Notes: generated by a model from the letters alone, not told the origin. 42,558 nucleotides of DNA from an uncultured Bacteroidales bacterium (GCA_946055165.1 CAMGFA010000015.1:1-42558), one strand, 5' to 3'. Shown: positions 1-8,829, counted from the first letter of the stretch. A program made the numbers and translations.

Positions 1-96
1 TCGTTAAATGTGTTGTTATTTGACCGCGAATTTATAAAAATATATTTCAAAAATTCAATTAAAATCGTATTATTGCCAGAAAATTGAATACTCATC
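1..96. other. AT-rich leader before the peroxiredoxin gene
   Basis: This is AT-rich non-coding DNA at the window edge. The only promoter-like element I see is TATTATTG at 68-75, one mismatch from the Bacteroidetes -7 box TAnnTTTG. I find no clear -33 element at the usual distance. The upstream neighbour lies outside the window, so I cannot tell whether the peroxiredoxin gene has its own promoter here. Confidence 0.3.
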
Positions 97-558
97 ATGA
101 ACATCGGAGACAGAATACCGGAAATTCTGGGAATAGACCAGGACGGTAAGGAAATCAAGGCCAGCGACTATCGCGGACGCAAAATTGTACTTTACTCATA
201 CCCTAAGGCAAACACCAGCGGATGTACTGCAGAAGCCTGCTCACTTCAGGCTCACAAGCAGGAACTTGAAAGCCTTGGCTACAGCATCGTCGGGATAAGC
301 AAGGACAAGCAGGCTGCCCAGAAGAAATTCGCCACTGAGCAGGGCCTGGACTTCCCTCTCATTGCAGACACCGAAACAAGCGTTCTTCAGGCACTGGGAT
401 GCTGGGGAGAAAAGGTAGCCTGCGGCCACAGGACCATAGGCATTCTCAGAACCACCTATCTTGTAAACGAAGAAGGGGTGATAGAGAAAATCTTCACTCC
501 GAAGGAAATCAAAACCAAAATCCACGCGGAACAAATTCTCGAATACCTGAAAAAATAA
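97..558 (+). CDS. bcp: Thioredoxin-dependent thiol peroxidase (Bcp/PrxQ peroxiredoxin)
   Basis: This cytoplasmic peroxidase reduces hydrogen peroxide and alkyl hydroperoxides using thioredoxin. The 153-residue length is normal for the Bcp/PrxQ family. The active-site segment YPKANTSGCTAEACS carries the peroxidatic Cys43, with the resolving Cys48 five residues later, the atypical 2-Cys arrangement of this family. A peroxiredoxin-type core follows (GISKD, then DFPLIAD). The C-terminal part contains a TTYLVNEEG strand typical of the fold. The gene stands alone on the plus strand and ends 1 bp before the stop codon of the convergent transporter gene, with no clear terminator hairpin between them. 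Confidence 0.95.
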   Translation: MNIGDRIPEILGIDQDGKEIKASDYRGRKIVLYSYPKANTSGCTAEACSLQAHKQELESLGYSIVGISKDKQAAQKKFATEQGLDFPLIADTETSVLQALGCWGEKVACGHRTIGILRTTYLVNEEGVIEKIFTPKEIKTKIHAEQILEYLKK

Positions 559-559
559 T

Positions 560-1921
560 CTATGGCAGGAAGTTAGTCACGAAAATGATTACAATTCCTA
601 TTGGAGCGAGATACTTCATCAGGAAATACACAAGCGGGAATACTTTCTTATTCACAGAAAGTGTTCCCGAATTTGTAAACTCATCCCATACATCCGCACG
701 CTTCATCACCCAGCCGGCAAAAAGCACGGTAAGCAGGCCCCCGAACATCATCAGGTAATTGGAAGTAAGATAATCGCAGAAATCGAAAATGCATCGGCCG
801 AAAATCTTCAAATCCGAAAGCGCTCCGAAGGAAAGCGAGCACAGAATGCCCAGGCCCCAGGCGATGAAGAAAATCAGAACAACAGCCTTCTTCCTCGAAA
901 TGTGCTTTTCCTCAACCATATATGTCACTCCCACCTCGAAAAGCGAAATGGCCGAAGAAAGAGCCGCAAAACAGATGGCAAGGAAAAAGAGCGCCGACAC
1001 CGTTGCCCCCAGCCATGGGGCATTGGCCCCCATCTGCGCAAAGATATAAGGCACTGTCTCGAAGATGAGGCCGGGACCTGCACCTGGAGTGGCACCCGCA
1101 GCAAAAACGGCAGGCATCACCGCAAAACCGGCCAGAAGGGCGAAAAGAAGGTCGAAACCTGTTGTCCCGAGAGCCGAATACATAAGATTGTCCTTGGAAG
1201 CGATATAGGACGAATATGTGAGCACAGTTCCCACACCGAGCGACAGGGAGAAGAAACTCTGCCCCACTGCCGAAGCAATGCCCTGAGGGCTCAGTTTGCT
1301 GAAATCGGGCCTCAGCAGGTAGTCAATTCCGCCCTTCGCTCCCGGAAGCATACAGGAGAAGACCGCCATCAGCACGATGAGCAGAAAAAGCAGAGGCATG
1401 GTAAACTTGTTGAACTTCTCTATTCCGGACTTTATTCCTCCGAGCACAATCAGAGCGCAGAGCAAAAGGAAAACCGTGTGGAACAGCAGCGGGGCATAAG
1501 GAGCAGATATAAACTCCGCAAATTCAGCGCTGAAAATGGAGGCATCGGACGATGCCAAAGGCAGAGAAAAGGACTTGAGCAGATACTTTACGGACCAGCC
1601 GCCCACCACACTGTAGAAAGAGAGGATGAGAATCGGAGCAAGCACAGTCACAATAGCCATACGGCTCCAGACCGGATTCTTGGACATGGACCTCATTGCC
1701 CCGAAAGGGTTCTTTCTGGAGCGCCTGCCGATCACCGCCTCCGAGAGCATGATAGGTATGGACAGGAACAGGGATGCCAGCACATAAACCACAATGAAGG
1801 CGGCACCTCCGTACTCCCCCACCATATAGGGAAAGCGCCATATATTTCCAAGACCTATGGCCGATCCGGCCAGTGAAAGAATTGCAGCCGCACTGCTGCC
1901 GAAATGTTCTCTGTCAGACAT
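560..1921 (-). CDS. Sodium-dependent transporter, neurotransmitter:sodium symporter (NSS/LeuT) family
   Basis: This inner-membrane protein of 453 residues should import an amino acid or related amine with sodium. The first membrane segment carries the LeuT signature GSAIGLGNIWRFPY at residues 19-32, including the unwound-helix Asn26 equivalent to LeuT Asn27. An ENGGGAF-like stretch (EYGGAAF) and SIPIMLSEAVIGR follow, also as in LeuT. About 11 or 12 hydrophobic segments are visible, and bacterial NSS proteins of this length usually have 11. The substrate cannot be told from sequence. The gene starts 8 bp after the stop codon of the last fimbrial gene on the same strand and has no obvious promoter of its own, so it is probably read from the fimbrial transcript at least in part. 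That link may be positional only. Confidence 0.92.
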   Translation of the reverse strand: MSDREHFGSSAAAILSLAGSAIGLGNIWRFPYMVGEYGGAAFIVVYVLASLFLSIPIMLSEAVIGRRSRKNPFGAMRSMSKNPVWSRMAIVTVLAPILILSFYSVVGGWSVKYLLKSFSLPLASSDASIFSAEFAEFISAPYAPLLFHTVFLLLCALIVLGGIKSGIEKFNKFTMPLLFLLIVLMAVFSCMLPGAKGGIDYLLRPDFSKLSPQGIASAVGQSFFSLSLGVGTVLTYSSYIASKDNLMYSALGTTGFDLLFALLAGFAVMPAVFAAGATPGAGPGLIFETVPYIFAQMGANAPWLGATVSALFFLAICFAALSSAISLFEVGVTYMVEEKHISRKKAVVLIFFIAWGLGILCSLSFGALSDLKIFGRCIFDFCDYLTSNYLMMFGGLLTVLFAGWVMKRADVWDEFTNSGTLSVNKKVFPLVYFLMKYLAPIGIVIIFVTNFLP

Positions 1922-1929
1922 GTTGGAAT

Positions 1930-3384
1930 TTATTTCGAATAAACAGGACGGATTGGAAGACCGGTGTAGCGGTCGGCATTGCCATGTTTGGACGGAGCGG
2001 TATTGGTGTTGCTGAACATAGTGGAAAAAGCCTTGGCAATATTTTTGGGATCGGGATTGGAAGAACTGGACCAGTAATACCCCAAATGCGGCTGGGTAAC
2101 ATTATTCGAATTCTTATATCCCTGATAAGGCATAACCAGCACATTTCCCGTACTCTTGCTGGTAAAGGTTATTTTACGTGTCTCAATCTTGTAAGTGCAG
2201 GCAGTAAACAGTTCCTCCCACTCAGCTATAGTCGGAGTCCTCCACTCCCCGCCCCAAAGATTACGCGCCGCATCATAGATGACATCCCCGCTGTAATCAT
2301 AACCCGCAGGGAGTTCCTTCGGAGCAGTACCCGCAGTGAAAGCCTTGTTGTAATTGTTATAGGCAGAGCTACCGAAAGAAGCCGTATTGACATTCGTTCC
2401 CCACATAAAATAATCACCCGGAAGGCTGCCGACATTATCCACCGTTGCCCCGTCATTGTTCTCCGCTCCCAGATTGAAGCTTGACCACATCACGGAAGTA
2501 CCCATATCCACAGCCACGGCATAAGGCACCTTGGGTGCATTCTCATCAAGAAAATAGCAATGCCCCGCCTCGGTCACTATAGGCCATATATTCTTGGAAT
2601 TGCCCGTCTCGAACTTGTACAACTTGTTGGAATTCACATATTTCACGCACACATCCAGCACGCAGCCCGGCTTGAACAGGAACCTGAACTCATCCATCCC
2701 AGCCTCACTTCCCATAAGATGCGGGGTAAAATCAGCCTCGTTGAAGCTGTAGTAATACTTGACGGAGCCGGAAGGAATGAAATAGCGTAGCATAGCCATA
2801 GTATGGCCGAAGGTCAGCGAAACGCTTTTGCCGTTCACCGCCACCTCGCCGAAGGTGCAGTCCGGCACATTGCTCGCCACCAAAAGGTCGTATTCCGTAT
2901 AGGCGCTGCTCTGGTCGTATGGAAGAGCGTCATAGGCATCCGACACTATTGCCTTAATCCCGGCAATATCCCTCACCGAAGACAGGCTCTCCCTGTACGG
3001 GTAATATGCGAAATAGTGCACTCCCCCCTCCAGTTTATCCGCAATCGGATAATTGGAGCTGTTGTCATCCGAAGAACCTTTCTTGAAGATGGACCAGACG
3101 GTGTTTCCGCTGTTGTCAAGACCAGAGCAATATACCTCCTGATTGAAAACGATTACCGCATCGGACTCATCCATAACAAAAAGTCCGAACACATCTCCCG
3201 TTTCGAATTCGCTGTGCTCTCCATAAGCTCCACCATAAGAAATCTTGGTGGAGACAAGGCCTTCCACATCGCTGATTCTGGCACTCAGCTTCCAGTCCTC
3301 AGACTCCGGAGCCAAAGACTCCAAGGAGCATCCGGCAAGCATCAGAGCACAAATACTGACAAATATGTTGGCAATTTTTTTCAT
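1930..3384 (-). CDS. Fimbrillin-like lipoprotein with C-terminal FISUMP domain (tip-like protein 3)
   Basis: This is a 484-residue exported lipoprotein with a lipobox ending at Cys19 (LAGC). The N-terminal half has fimbrillin features: a TK motif near residue 47 (VSTKISYGG), then ETGDVFGLFV and a HYFAYYPYR motif. The C-terminal half from about residue 290 is FISUMP-like: GTSVMWSSFNLGA, GDYFMWG, WRTPTIAEWEELF, YYWSSSS and a final YTGLPIRPVYS. FISUMP domains are named from Fibrobacter surface proteins and occur in many Bacteroidota surface lipoproteins. Its start overlaps the stop of the upstream paralogue by 4 bp (ATGA), which suggests translational coupling. It is the most distal of three paralogues in the operon. 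A role as fimbrial tip or adhesin is inferred from position and domains, not shown. Confidence 0.85.
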   Translation of the reverse strand: MKKIANIFVSICALMLAGCSLESLAPESEDWKLSARISDVEGLVSTKISYGGAYGEHSEFETGDVFGLFVMDESDAVIVFNQEVYCSGLDNSGNTVWSIFKKGSSDDNSSNYPIADKLEGGVHYFAYYPYRESLSSVRDIAGIKAIVSDAYDALPYDQSSAYTEYDLLVASNVPDCTFGEVAVNGKSVSLTFGHTMAMLRYFIPSGSVKYYYSFNEADFTPHLMGSEAGMDEFRFLFKPGCVLDVCVKYVNSNKLYKFETGNSKNIWPIVTEAGHCYFLDENAPKVPYAVAVDMGTSVMWSSFNLGAENNDGATVDNVGSLPGDYFMWGTNVNTASFGSSAYNNYNKAFTAGTAPKELPAGYDYSGDVIYDAARNLWGGEWRTPTIAEWEELFTACTYKIETRKITFTSKSTGNVLVMPYQGYKNSNNVTQPHLGYYWSSSSNPDPKNIAKAFSTMFSNTNTAPSKHGNADRYTGLPIRPVYSK

Positions 3385-5027
3385 TGTTCATCAGGGCTGT
3401 AAACAGGTCGTACAAGCATTCCGGTATAGCGGCTTCCGTCAACCTTAATCAATTGACTTTCAGCATTAAAATAGGCATAGGACACGCAGCGCAGTATGGT
3501 AGGTGAAGCACTGCTGCTGAGATAATACGCTGTGCCGGGAGCTACTATGCCCTGGTTCTTCTTGCCGTCTCCGGATTCGGTAATATTGCCCTCCGCATCC
3601 TTTTCAGGAAGCATAGTACCATCCAGATATCCTCCCGTGGACATATAGATATACTTCTCTGGGTTCTTCTTGCTCGTCACCTTGATAATATTGAAAGTAG
3701 TGCGTCCCACGGCATCGCCCAAATATCTCTGCTGGGTTTCGCTATAGCTCTCCACCTTCTCGAAGGTACATCCAGCATACATCGCCCGGAACTCATTCTC
3801 TGTAGGAAGACGCCACTTTCCCCTCCACCACTTGGCGTGGGCCACATCGTATTCGGTTTCTTTGATTGTACCACCCAAAGGGGCAAGGGAATACTCCTTG
3901 TCGAAATAGTTGTTGTATCCGTAACCGTTATAGCCGGTGAGACCGTTGTCGTACTGGGTAAAGGTTGCACCCCAGCAATAATAGTCCCCTCTTGCATAAG
4001 GCTCCCTGGTACCGGTTTTTCTTCCAAGGTCGTTCAAAGCAGGGTCAAAAGGATAGCTCTCTCCAAGCGATTCCCCAAGATTGTACTTCGACCACATAAC
4101 GGTATAGCCCAAAGTGACGGTATTTCCGTCCCTGTCCACGAACTCCACATCATTCAATTCCAGGTCAACACCGTCAGTATATGGAACAAGAGGCTCCCCT
4201 TCGAAGGAAATGGAGTAAAGATGTCCGGCCTCCACATCAATCGTATGGCTGAACAGACGCACATTGGTCTCTTCAAGGCAGCCCACCAGTTTCACGGAAG
4301 TGGTCTTGCGCGGATTGACCAGATACCTGTGCCTGAGTTCGAGTGCTCCTGTCTCGGTCCGAGCCCTGTAGGTATGGTCCATAGTCAGGCTGGCAGGCGA
4401 AGTGCCCGGATAAAGAATAAGAGGATAGAGGGGAGTAATTCCGTCCGGCATCCATTCATTATTGTAAAAGAGAGAAACAGTGGACATTTTGTGGTCCATC
4501 TCCATGGAAAGCAACCCGGCCGAAGGATAAATGTACCCATCCGTTGTCATAAGGTCGCTGCTGTCGAAGGCCGCCTTGGTACTCTGGTCCTCCAGCACAT
4601 CGAAGGACGAAATTATATCCTCAAGCTTGTGGCCGTTCCAGCGCGCATCATAGGGGTAATAAGCAAAGTAGGAAGCTCCGTCCACCCTTTCCACAAAACT
4701 GTAGCCCCTCTCGTTGAGGAAACTGGACCAGATGGCGCCATTGATAAGGGTGTCTTTGTGGTAGGTAAATCTTACATTGTTGCAGACATCGAGGATGTTG
4801 CCGTTCTTGTCAACTCCTGTAACACCTATCACATCCCCAGCCTCGAAGGTGGTCAGATAACCGTTGTTTACGGCTTTGGTCGAAAAATCCCCATCCGCGC
4901 TGAAAGGCCTTGACAGCGCACAGACATAAAGCCTGTCCGAAGAAGTATTGGACAAATCCTCCTTTCTGCAAGCCAAAACAGCCAGCAGACTAAAGAACAA
5001 CAAGCATATTTTACGTATATCTCTCAT
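3381..5027 (-). CDS. Fimbrillin-like lipoprotein with C-terminal FISUMP domain (tip-like protein 2)
   Basis: This 548-residue lipoprotein has a signal peptide and lipobox ending at Cys20 (VLAC). Its N-terminal part shows the fimbrillin TKA motif (STKAVNNG), then TTFEAGDVIGVTG and a YFAYYPYD segment that closely parallels the downstream gene. The C-terminal FISUMP-like part carries VMWSKYNLGE, GDYYCWG, a Tyr/Gly/Asn-rich stretch (TGYNGYGYNNYF), WRLPTENEFRAMYAGC, YYLSSSAS and YTGMLVRPVYS near the end. It overlaps both neighbours by 4 bp (ATGA junctions), so the three paralogues are very likely translated together. Function is inferred to be a fimbrial accessory or tip protein. Confidence 0.85.
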   Translation of the reverse strand: MRDIRKICLLFFSLLAVLACRKEDLSNTSSDRLYVCALSRPFSADGDFSTKAVNNGYLTTFEAGDVIGVTGVDKNGNILDVCNNVRFTYHKDTLINGAIWSSFLNERGYSFVERVDGASYFAYYPYDARWNGHKLEDIISSFDVLEDQSTKAAFDSSDLMTTDGYIYPSAGLLSMEMDHKMSTVSLFYNNEWMPDGITPLYPLILYPGTSPASLTMDHTYRARTETGALELRHRYLVNPRKTTSVKLVGCLEETNVRLFSHTIDVEAGHLYSISFEGEPLVPYTDGVDLELNDVEFVDRDGNTVTLGYTVMWSKYNLGESLGESYPFDPALNDLGRKTGTREPYARGDYYCWGATFTQYDNGLTGYNGYGYNNYFDKEYSLAPLGGTIKETEYDVAHAKWWRGKWRLPTENEFRAMYAGCTFEKVESYSETQQRYLGDAVGRTTFNIIKVTSKKNPEKYIYMSTGGYLDGTMLPEKDAEGNITESGDGKKNQGIVAPGTAYYLSSSASPTILRCVSYAYFNAESQLIKVDGSRYTGMLVRPVYSPDEQ

Positions 5028-6748
5028 AGTATCGCTCTTACGGTGAAATAGCCGGTCTTCGGCGTTTCCACATATTTATAAAGGTCATTTCCCGAATTCA
5101 GCACCCGGCTGTACTCCGAGAAAGTGCTCAGTTCATCCTTCACAGTTTCAACCTGGGAGAAGGCGAAATGAAGAAGAAAGGCATCGGTATCGGAAGCCTC
5201 GTCTGCAGTCCAGTAATAGCCGTGGAAAGTGCGGTTAATCACCGTGCTGCCGTCTCCCGGATATACGGTGCCTTCTTCTGTGCGCCCGGAACAAGGCAGG
5301 AATATGGAGGCTCCCGGCCTGTCCTTGCTCTTTATCTTCAGTCCGTGAACTCCCGACTCCTCATCCTTGCACATCACAAGGCAAGTATCCGGCAGGTTGA
5401 AAAGTTCCTTAAAATCAGCGCGCGAAGGTGTTTTCCACTTGAAATCGGTAATGTTGTCGTAATATCCGGCAAGATAATCGGTATCGGAAGGATCTGAAGG
5501 AGTAACTTGGTTCCAGTTGAAAACGATATCGCTTGCGCTGTAGAGATATTCCCCGAGATTGCATTCGGCCCACATTGGAGACTCCCCGCTGAACAGCTTC
5601 ATAAAGCCGTAGGTGTAGAGGTTCTTCCTGTCCTGTACCCAATAGCTCAGGTTCACCCGGACATCGGCCGTAATGTCAACTATAGGCAGATAGAACGAAT
5701 CCTTCATCCAATCCTCAATGCTCACCCCCTCAAGCTCCACGGAATTCTCGTTCAAAACGAAATTGAAAGTGTATATCTTATTGCTTTCAAAGCTCTTGAA
5801 TGCAGCATCCCTGAAAAACGACGCGGCCGGAACATTGAAGGTGTGAATCTTGTCCGAAGTCTCAAGAATAAAGGCCAAGGTAGCCCCGGACATGGAATCA
5901 GCGCTGTCGAAAGGCAGACACATCGCATAGTATGTCCCCTTTCCGCCGCTGGCAAGCCTTTCCCCATAAGCATTTGCAATTGAAGTCTTTATGGTATTGA
6001 AATAGCCGCTCTTGTCCTCCGGCTCGCAGATTTGCACCCCAGATCTGTCCGCCGACCAATAGAGCCTATCCGGGAAAAGCCTGTTACAGGTGATTTTCAC
6101 CGATTCCAGCACAAGGTCCCCTTCCATATTGTTGGTAACATTGAAGCGGAAAATTGCCGGTATGGCCCTGAAAGTCGTAGAATTTGCCGCAAAATTCTTA
6201 TCCTCTGAGGAAGGGACGCTCTTTACGCTGGATTCCCCGCGGATATAGCAGTAGTCCCCGAATTCTTCCAATGCCCCCGAAGCGCTCTGGGCAAAAGTGT
6301 GCGGCATGGCAAATTCCACCTTCACCCCGTCTGCAGAGGCCTCTCTCCGGCACAGGGACGATCCGTTCACAGGGGAAAGGAAATAGAGTGCATCCCCTTC
6401 AACAGCAGCCACTCCGGGCAAAGTGTATTCCGACAATGCGCGCAGCACCTTGTTTTTGCTGTCCGGGTCGATGAGGGAAATGTGCATAGGGGAACAGTAT
6501 TCACCTCCGTCCCACTGCGAAATCGAACCTCCTGCGGCAAGAACCGCTATCATCGAACTGCCTGCATCCCACACAAAGGAAGCATTCCCGCCGGCATCCT
6601 CGAAATGTGCTTTCGTGGCCGATTCCGGCTCGAGCAGCAGCTCAAGACAAGCCTTGGCAGCACCATCAGGAGCGCAGACTTCCCTGCCGCAGCCCCAACA
6701 CAGGACGCAAAGCAAAGCAAGAGAATATATTTTACAAAAAGTCTTCAT
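5024..6748 (-). CDS. Fimbrillin-like lipoprotein with divergent C-terminal FISUMP-like domain (tip-like protein 1)
   Basis: This is the longest of the three paralogues, at 574 residues. The signal peptide ends in a lipobox with Cys20 (CWGC). A TKA motif (SATKAHFED) and a fimbrillin-like N-terminal domain follow, including a segment reading AIPAIFRFNVTNN that resembles the conserved core of Mfa-like proteins. The C-terminal part keeps FISUMP landmarks in weakened form: SPMWAECNLGEYL, WKTPSRADFKELFNL, YYWTADEASD and a final TGYFTVRAIL where the paralogues have TGxxxRPVYS. It begins 3 bp after the stop of the smaller fimbrillin gene. Divergence of the C-terminal half suggests a different ligand or position in the fimbria, which is inference. 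Confidence 0.82.
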   Translation of the reverse strand: MKTFCKIYSLALLCVLCWGCGREVCAPDGAAKACLELLLEPESATKAHFEDAGGNASFVWDAGSSMIAVLAAGGSISQWDGGEYCSPMHISLIDPDSKNKVLRALSEYTLPGVAAVEGDALYFLSPVNGSSLCRREASADGVKVEFAMPHTFAQSASGALEEFGDYCYIRGESSVKSVPSSEDKNFAANSTTFRAIPAIFRFNVTNNMEGDLVLESVKITCNRLFPDRLYWSADRSGVQICEPEDKSGYFNTIKTSIANAYGERLASGGKGTYYAMCLPFDSADSMSGATLAFILETSDKIHTFNVPAASFFRDAAFKSFESNKIYTFNFVLNENSVELEGVSIEDWMKDSFYLPIVDITADVRVNLSYWVQDRKNLYTYGFMKLFSGESPMWAECNLGEYLYSASDIVFNWNQVTPSDPSDTDYLAGYYDNITDFKWKTPSRADFKELFNLPDTCLVMCKDEESGVHGLKIKSKDRPGASIFLPCSGRTEEGTVYPGDGSTVINRTFHGYYWTADEASDTDAFLLHFAFSQVETVKDELSTFSEYSRVLNSGNDLYKYVETPKTGYFTVRAIL

Positions 6749-6751
6749 CTC

Positions 6752-7696
6752 CTAACTGAAATTATGTTCTCCACCATCCACAGGATCCTCTCCGATAAAC
6801 AGTTCCGAAGTACCCACAAACACAAGATTTGCCTTGTCGGTATATTCGAACCTATAAAGATACGATTTTCCTGCTTCCCATGGCTTGCTTACCGTAAAAG
6901 GAATTATTTTGTCCACTCCATCAACCCTGGCGCTGAGTCTCCACTGCCCTTTCGACACCGGGTCCGGAACCATATACCAGGCAAGAGGACTTTCGCTGAA
7001 ACTTTGCGCATCTCCCGCAATCTGCATATCGGGGAAAGCGAGTTCCGGCAGCGCCCGCGAAGCCACAGAGGAAAGTTCCGCATCGGCAGCCACCCTTGCC
7101 CAATCATAGCCTATCGACATGTCCGCCCTGTCTGCAAGGGCCGATGGCGGCAGGAGTTTCACCCCCTCTATGCTCACCTCTCTGTCCGATACGCAGCGGA
7201 AGGCCACATTCACCCTTGCGTTGGCATATCTGAAGCTCAGATTCACCAGCTCGCCATAGGCGGGGTCCTTGCGCAAAACCACATATGGAGCGCTGTACAG
7301 GGAAGTTTCGCTCAGCACTTGGGTGGAAAAGATTTCCATTTCAAGGGACGATTCGCCAATCCCCTTCACCCTCTCCAGCGGCGCGCCTGCGTGGAAACGG
7401 AACTCCTGGGCGGAGTAGTTCCAATACTGGAGCTCCTGGCCTTCGGTGCCCGGGACTTCGGTATATGTCCAGCCTGTAGCAGCATCGAAATACACCTTGT
7501 AGCCTTCCATTACGGAACTGCTGCTGCCCCAGACGCTGCTGCCCCAGACCTTGAAGTTCTCAAAGACTGTGGACAGGCCAGCTTTTGTCTGCTCCGTAGC
7601 AAAGTTCAGAGGCGCAGCAGCTTGCGGCCCTTCCTTGCGGCAGGCCAGAACCGTGCTCAAAAGCAGGATTATGGATATTAAATTCTTTTTCTTCAT
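6752..7696 (-). CDS. Fimbrillin family (Mfa-like) lipoprotein, minor subunit
   Basis: I place the start at MKKKNLIS because it gives a clean lipoprotein signal with lipobox Cys19 (TVLAC). An ATG 33 nt upstream would add an 11-residue non-signal extension. The mature protein has the TKA motif shortly after the lipid-binding Cys (EQTKAGLS) and the layout of a single fimbrillin domain, including FEYTDKANLVFV at the C-terminus. At 314 residues it lacks the FISUMP half of the three downstream genes. It sits between the major fimbrillin and those genes, the place usually occupied by an accessory or adaptor subunit. A 44-bp spacer with a GC-rich hairpin separates it from the major fimbrillin gene. 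Confidence 0.8.
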   Translation of the reverse strand: MKKKNLISIILLLSTVLACRKEGPQAAAPLNFATEQTKAGLSTVFENFKVWGSSVWGSSSSVMEGYKVYFDAATGWTYTEVPGTEGQELQYWNYSAQEFRFHAGAPLERVKGIGESSLEMEIFSTQVLSETSLYSAPYVVLRKDPAYGELVNLSFRYANARVNVAFRCVSDREVSIEGVKLLPPSALADRADMSIGYDWARVAADAELSSVASRALPELAFPDMQIAGDAQSFSESPLAWYMVPDPVSKGQWRLSARVDGVDKIIPFTVSKPWEAGKSYLYRFEYTDKANLVFVGTSELFIGEDPVDGGEHNFS

Positions 7697-7705
7697 AAAT
7701 TGGGA

Positions 7706-7733
7706 ACCGGAGGGGCGGTCAGGCCCCAACGGT
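7706..7733 (-). promoter_or_regulatory. GC-rich hairpin between major and minor fimbrillin genes
   Basis: In the 44-bp spacer, GGGGC (7712-7716) pairs with GCCCC (7723-7727) around a 6-nt loop, and outer ACCG (7706-7709) can pair with CGGT (7730-7733). No T-run follows on the minus strand, so it is not a standard intrinsic terminator. It could protect the 3' end of the abundant major subunit message after processing, or weaken read-through into the downstream genes. Both roles are inference. Confidence 0.45.
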
Positions 7734-7740
7734 CAAAAGA

Positions 7741-8829
7741 TTAAAGGTCGATTACAATCTCTTCTTCTGGACTCCATCCTTCAACCTCAGAAACACTGAA
7801 TTTAATAGCACCACCGATGATGGACTTACCGTTATCAGGGGTGGTTGTATCTCCGTCAAGTTCACCTGCGTTCTCTGGGTCAACATAACCTGCACCATCG
7901 TTTTTAAAGAACTTAACTACAAAAGTGTATTTATGTCCCTGTTTGAATTCCTGTGAAGCCGGAACTGGAACTGCCATCCAAGCATAATCGGTTGCATCTG
8001 CAGGATAAATCTTGAGCGCACCGCTGTTTGCAGTAATCTTAACCTTGAGGGCTAGATAAGTTCCCTCGCTTGAGTTTGTTAGCTCATTTTTGTTCCAAGC
8101 AGTTACAGTCTGAGGTACGAGATACCATCTTCCATTACCACCATCGGTCATTACTTCAGTTGCATCAGCAGTAAGGGTCTTTGCTGTAAAAGTATTTGAA
8201 TAAGTCTGATCTGTAGCAGAGCCAGCAACAGTCGATGTCTCAGAAGCAAAGTTATATTCAACAGTATTATCAAGATGCGCAATCTTTACGCCACAAACTT
8301 CTACATCGTAAGTACTACTGGTATTGAGAGCCTTTACAACAATTTGAGTAAGATAATGCTTGAATGTAAGAGGAGTTCCTCCGGACACGGGCTCGTTCTG
8401 ATTCACTGCCTTTGAAGCTACAAGGTCCTCCTGCTCAGAAAGAGTAGTTGAAGGAGTAAATGTAAGAGTTTGTGAACCTACGGCAATAGAAGAGCCGACA
8501 GTACCATTTGCAGGGACATTCCATGCATAGAAATTCAGGGCATAAGCAGGCCAGAAATACTGTGTTGCACTCTCCCAGAAACCAGATTCCTTTTTTGAGA
8601 AATTCACATCATCAAAATAAACAGCACTGTTACCAATGGCAGATACATTGAAAGAAGTGAGGTTAGTATTAGTAACATCCTCCTGCGCAGCCTTTGTCGG
8701 CTTTGCGGTATAGGCGGAGAAGCCTATGCCCTTCTGAACGCTCTGGGCGCCACTGTTAACCACTTCTGTCTTTGTGCAGCTTGCAGAAAGAAGAGCAAGC
8801 GCTGCAAGGATAAAAATTGATTTTTTCAT
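7741..8829 (-). CDS. Major fimbrillin (FimA/Mfa1-like shaft subunit)
   Basis: This 362-residue protein is the probable polymerising subunit. It has a lipoprotein signal with lipobox Cys18 (SASC) and the TKA motif soon after (KPTKAAQED), followed by LTSFNVSAIGN and FYAWNVP segments typical of Bacteroidota fimbrillins. In Porphyromonas, FimA and Mfa1 are exported as lipoproteins, cut by an Arg-specific protease and assembled by donor-strand exchange; by analogy the cut here would fall near the TKA motif. Its base composition looks clearly less GC-rich than the flanking genes. The 45-nt leader before its ATG is very AT-rich, which in Bacteroidota often goes with strong translation. Both features fit a highly expressed subunit. 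Confidence 0.85.
   Translation of the reverse strand: MKKSIFILAALALLSASCTKTEVVNSGAQSVQKGIGFSAYTAKPTKAAQEDVTNTNLTSFNVSAIGNSAVYFDDVNFSKKESGFWESATQYFWPAYALNFYAWNVPANGTVGSSIAVGSQTLTFTPSTTLSEQEDLVASKAVNQNEPVSGGTPLTFKHYLTQIVVKALNTSSTYDVEVCGVKIAHLDNTVEYNFASETSTVAGSATDQTYSNTFTAKTLTADATEVMTDGGNGRWYLVPQTVTAWNKNELTNSSEGTYLALKVKITANSGALKIYPADATDYAWMAVPVPASQEFKQGHKYTFVVKFFKNDGAGYVDPENAGELDGDTTTPDNGKSIIGGAIKFSVSEVEGWSPEEEIVIDL

Noticed and set aside
6299..7681. Plus-strand open frame of 460 residues across the fimbrial genes
   Set aside because: It spans two adjacent lipoprotein genes on the minus strand, and its translation has no signal or domain pattern.
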